Shown here piece after piece: positions 62,717 to 64,000 of a stretch of 64,000 nucleotides of DNA. The stretch covers positions 1 to 64,000 of the forward strand of contig DATKPD010000063.1 in assembly GCA_035524315.1 (NCBI GenBank). Direction: 5' to 3'. The notes under the pieces are model-generated. The model worked only from the letters and a program-made list of their open reading frames with translations, had not been told where the DNA came from and did no database searches. The position numbers and the translations under genes are program-made. This DNA is from BOG-938 sp035524315. Its GTDB lineage: Bacteria > Pseudomonadota > Alphaproteobacteria > Caulobacterales > Caulobacteraceae. Each line of letters begins with the position of its first letter. The stretch's first letter is position 1.

Positions 62717-63228
62717 TGGGGCGCGGGAGGGTCTGGATGATGGCGGTCCTGGCGGCCGCGGGCGCGGTCTGCGCCACGCGCGCCCAGGACGTCTCGTGGG
62801 CGCCGCGCCGTCTGCCCTGGTATGTCCTGCCCGATCGGACGTCGGCCGGGTCCGCGCCGGTGTCCCTGCCCATGCCGGCGGGGGCGGGCGCATGCGGGGC
62901 CGCGTCGGACCGGGTCGAGCCCTTCGCCGGGCGCGGGCCGGTGTTCCTACGGGTGGCCTTCCGGGTCGAGAGCGGCGCGGTCAGGATCGGCCTGCGCAGT
63001 CCGGACGCCGCCGAGGTGTTGTCGAAGGAAAAGACCGTGACGCCTGAGGACGGCGTGGTGTCGGTGTTTTTCCGGGTCGATCCAGGCGACGGGCCGCGGG
63101 TGATCGTCCTGTGCCAGGCCGCCGCCGCGGGCCAGGACAGCCGCGCCGATGTGGAAAGCCTGACGGCGGCCAAGGTCGAGGGCCTGCCCGCCGATGAGGC
63201 GGCCAAGGCCAGTGTCGGCCAGCTCTAG
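62716..63228 (+). CDS. exported hypothetical protein
   Basis: 170 residues from ATG 62716, overlapping the mscS stop by one base. Signal peptide (VWMMAVLAAAGAVCATRAQ), then a small beta-rich domain (VFLRVAFRVESGAVRIGLRS, VSVFFRVDPGDGPRVIVLCQ). Coupled to the channel gene but no known partner role. Family not recognised. Converges with the next gene by 4 bases. Confidence 0.65.
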   Translation: MGRGRVWMMAVLAAAGAVCATRAQDVSWAPRRLPWYVLPDRTSAGSAPVSLPMPAGAGACGAASDRVEPFAGRGPVFLRVAFRVESGAVRIGLRSPDAAEVLSKEKTVTPEDGVVSVFFRVDPGDGPRVIVLCQAAAAGQDSRADVESLTAAKVEGLPADEAAKASVGQL

Positions 63229-64000
63229 CCGCCTTCGGCGAACAGCATCAGCTCCCGGAACGCGACCACGATGTGGTAGAGCGTGGAGGCCGGCACATAG
63301 CCGGTCATGCCGCGCCCCTCGGCGTCGAACTGGTCCATCCACAGGCCCGGCGCGTCGGTGGCCAGATAGCTGTCCAGGAACGTGATCGTCACGTCGGCGG
63401 CGGCCTCGGCGGCGCCCTCCAGGCCCTCACGCGCCTTGTTGATATGGGCCTTGATCAGTTCGGTCTGCGGCCACGCCCGGCGGCTGGCGCGCACCTGAGC
63501 GCCGTTACGGTCGGTCTCGTCGATGGCCAAGCCCAGGGCGTCGAGCCCACACCCCCTGGCGAAGGCATAAAGGCGGTCGGCGGCCTCACGGCCCTGGTCG
63601 GCGCCGCGCGCGCGCGCCCAGGCCAGCAGCCAGTTCCACTCGAAATGGTGACCGGGCATGGTCACCTGGCCGTCGGCGCCCGCCGCCGGGGTGAGGTCCG
63701 GCCCGAAATACTCGCCGAGCGTTCCCGTGGCGCGGTCGAAGAAATGCGTGTGGAACAGTCCGGTCATGCGCCGGGCGATGTCGAGAAAGCGCGCCTGCCC
63801 GGTGAATTCGCTCCACGCCAGCATCGCTTCGAGCAGGTGCATGTGCGGATCGGCGCGGCGCGGCAGGGCGGGCGGCACGCTTTCGACGAACCCGCCGGCG
63901 TTCCCGTCCGCCAGGCGGTCCTGCATGAAGTCGAGCGCCTCATGCGCCAGGGTCAGGGCGCGCGGCGCGCCCGTGGCCTTGTAGTACCAGGCCAGGGCGA
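63225..64000 (-). CDS. AGE-family sugar epimerase/isomerase, N-terminus cut by the window edge
   Basis: The visible C-terminal 258 residues have the alpha/alpha-barrel pattern of N-acylglucosamine 2-epimerase relatives: ADPHMHLLEAMLAWSEFTG, MTGLFHTHFFDRATGTLGEY, VTMPGHHFEWNWLLAWARA with the catalytic His region, RRAWPQTELIKAHI and TLYHIVVAFRELML. Relatives interconvert mannose, glucose or fructose (or their phosphates). The start lies beyond base 64000. Confidence 0.88.
   Translation of the reverse strand, partial: ALAWYYKATGAPRALTLAHEALDFMQDRLADGNAGGFVESVPPALPRRADPHMHLLEAMLAWSEFTGQARFLDIARRMTGLFHTHFFDRATGTLGEYFGPDLTPAAGADGQVTMPGHHFEWNWLLAWARARGADQGREAADRLYAFARGCGLDALGLAIDETDRNGAQVRASRRAWPQTELIKAHINKAREGLEGAAEAAADVTITFLDSYLATDAPGLWMDQFDAEGRGMTGYVPASTLYHIVVAFRELMLFAEGG

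Overview
The window is a GC-rich, densely packed bacterial chromosome segment. It looks alphaproteobacterial, most likely Caulobacterales (Caulobacter/Phenylobacterium-like); the genus cannot be settled by eye. Pointers are a hemE-flanked candidate replication origin carrying CtrA boxes (TTAA-N7-TTAA) and TCCCCA DnaA W-boxes, an mnmE-mnmG-rsmG-parA-parB cluster with parS sites about 5-9 kb away, an NtrZ-like periplasmic protein, a glnD-murJ pair and many ATGA stop/start overlaps.

Layout. 1-1.9 kb: lower-GC accessory stretch with a PIN-domain gene cut by the window edge and a cluster of small, partly frameshifted exported or hypothetical proteins. 2.2-8.1 kb (minus): rsmB-glnD-murJ. 8.1-9.8 kb: OxyR-like regulator divergent from nth. 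9.9-14.5 kb (plus): PfkB sugar kinase, hisB-hisH-hisA-hisF-hisE and a CMD-family protein. 14.6-18.4 kb: small conserved proteins, mltA, a Tim44-domain protein and secB. 18.4-22.06 kb (minus): the tightly overlapped ppsR-maf-aroE-coaE run, then dnaQ. 22.06-22.52 kb: candidate oriC. 22.5-26.8 kb (plus): hemE-hemH-hemJ, rho. 26.8-34.6 kb: a membrane protein of unknown family, a quinone oxidoreductase, mnmE, mnmG, rsmG, parA, parB and four parS-like sites. 34.7-40.5 kb (minus): EamA exporter, leuS-lptE-holA, a DUF3576 lipoprotein. 40.7-50.5 kb: mixed housekeeping genes (ntrZ, yggS, L,D-transpeptidase, an OmpR-type regulator, SDR, xth, lolA-like, an ArsR-SRPBCC operon, 2OG oxygenase, rluF-like, an unrecognised 419-residue protein). 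51-56 kb: tRNA-Thr(CGT), hemC-hemD, tsaD-gpsA, YciI, Rieske. 56-64 kb: creatininase-like, MTA phosphorylase, a PseC/FlmB-like aminotransferase under a CtrA box, acs, MscS channel, and an AGE-family epimerase cut by the right edge.

How it works together. The window is mainly an origin-proximal housekeeping region. The genes next to the candidate origin point away from it on both sides (ppsR to dnaQ leftwards, hemE to parB rightwards), as expected when transcription follows replication. Origin, CtrA boxes, parS sites and parAB form one replication/segregation module. No prophage, insertion sequence, CRISPR array or defence island was seen. The least explained parts are the frameshifted left edge, a promoter-terminator unit between lolA and xth that may be a small RNA, several short ORFs, and two proteins of unknown family.
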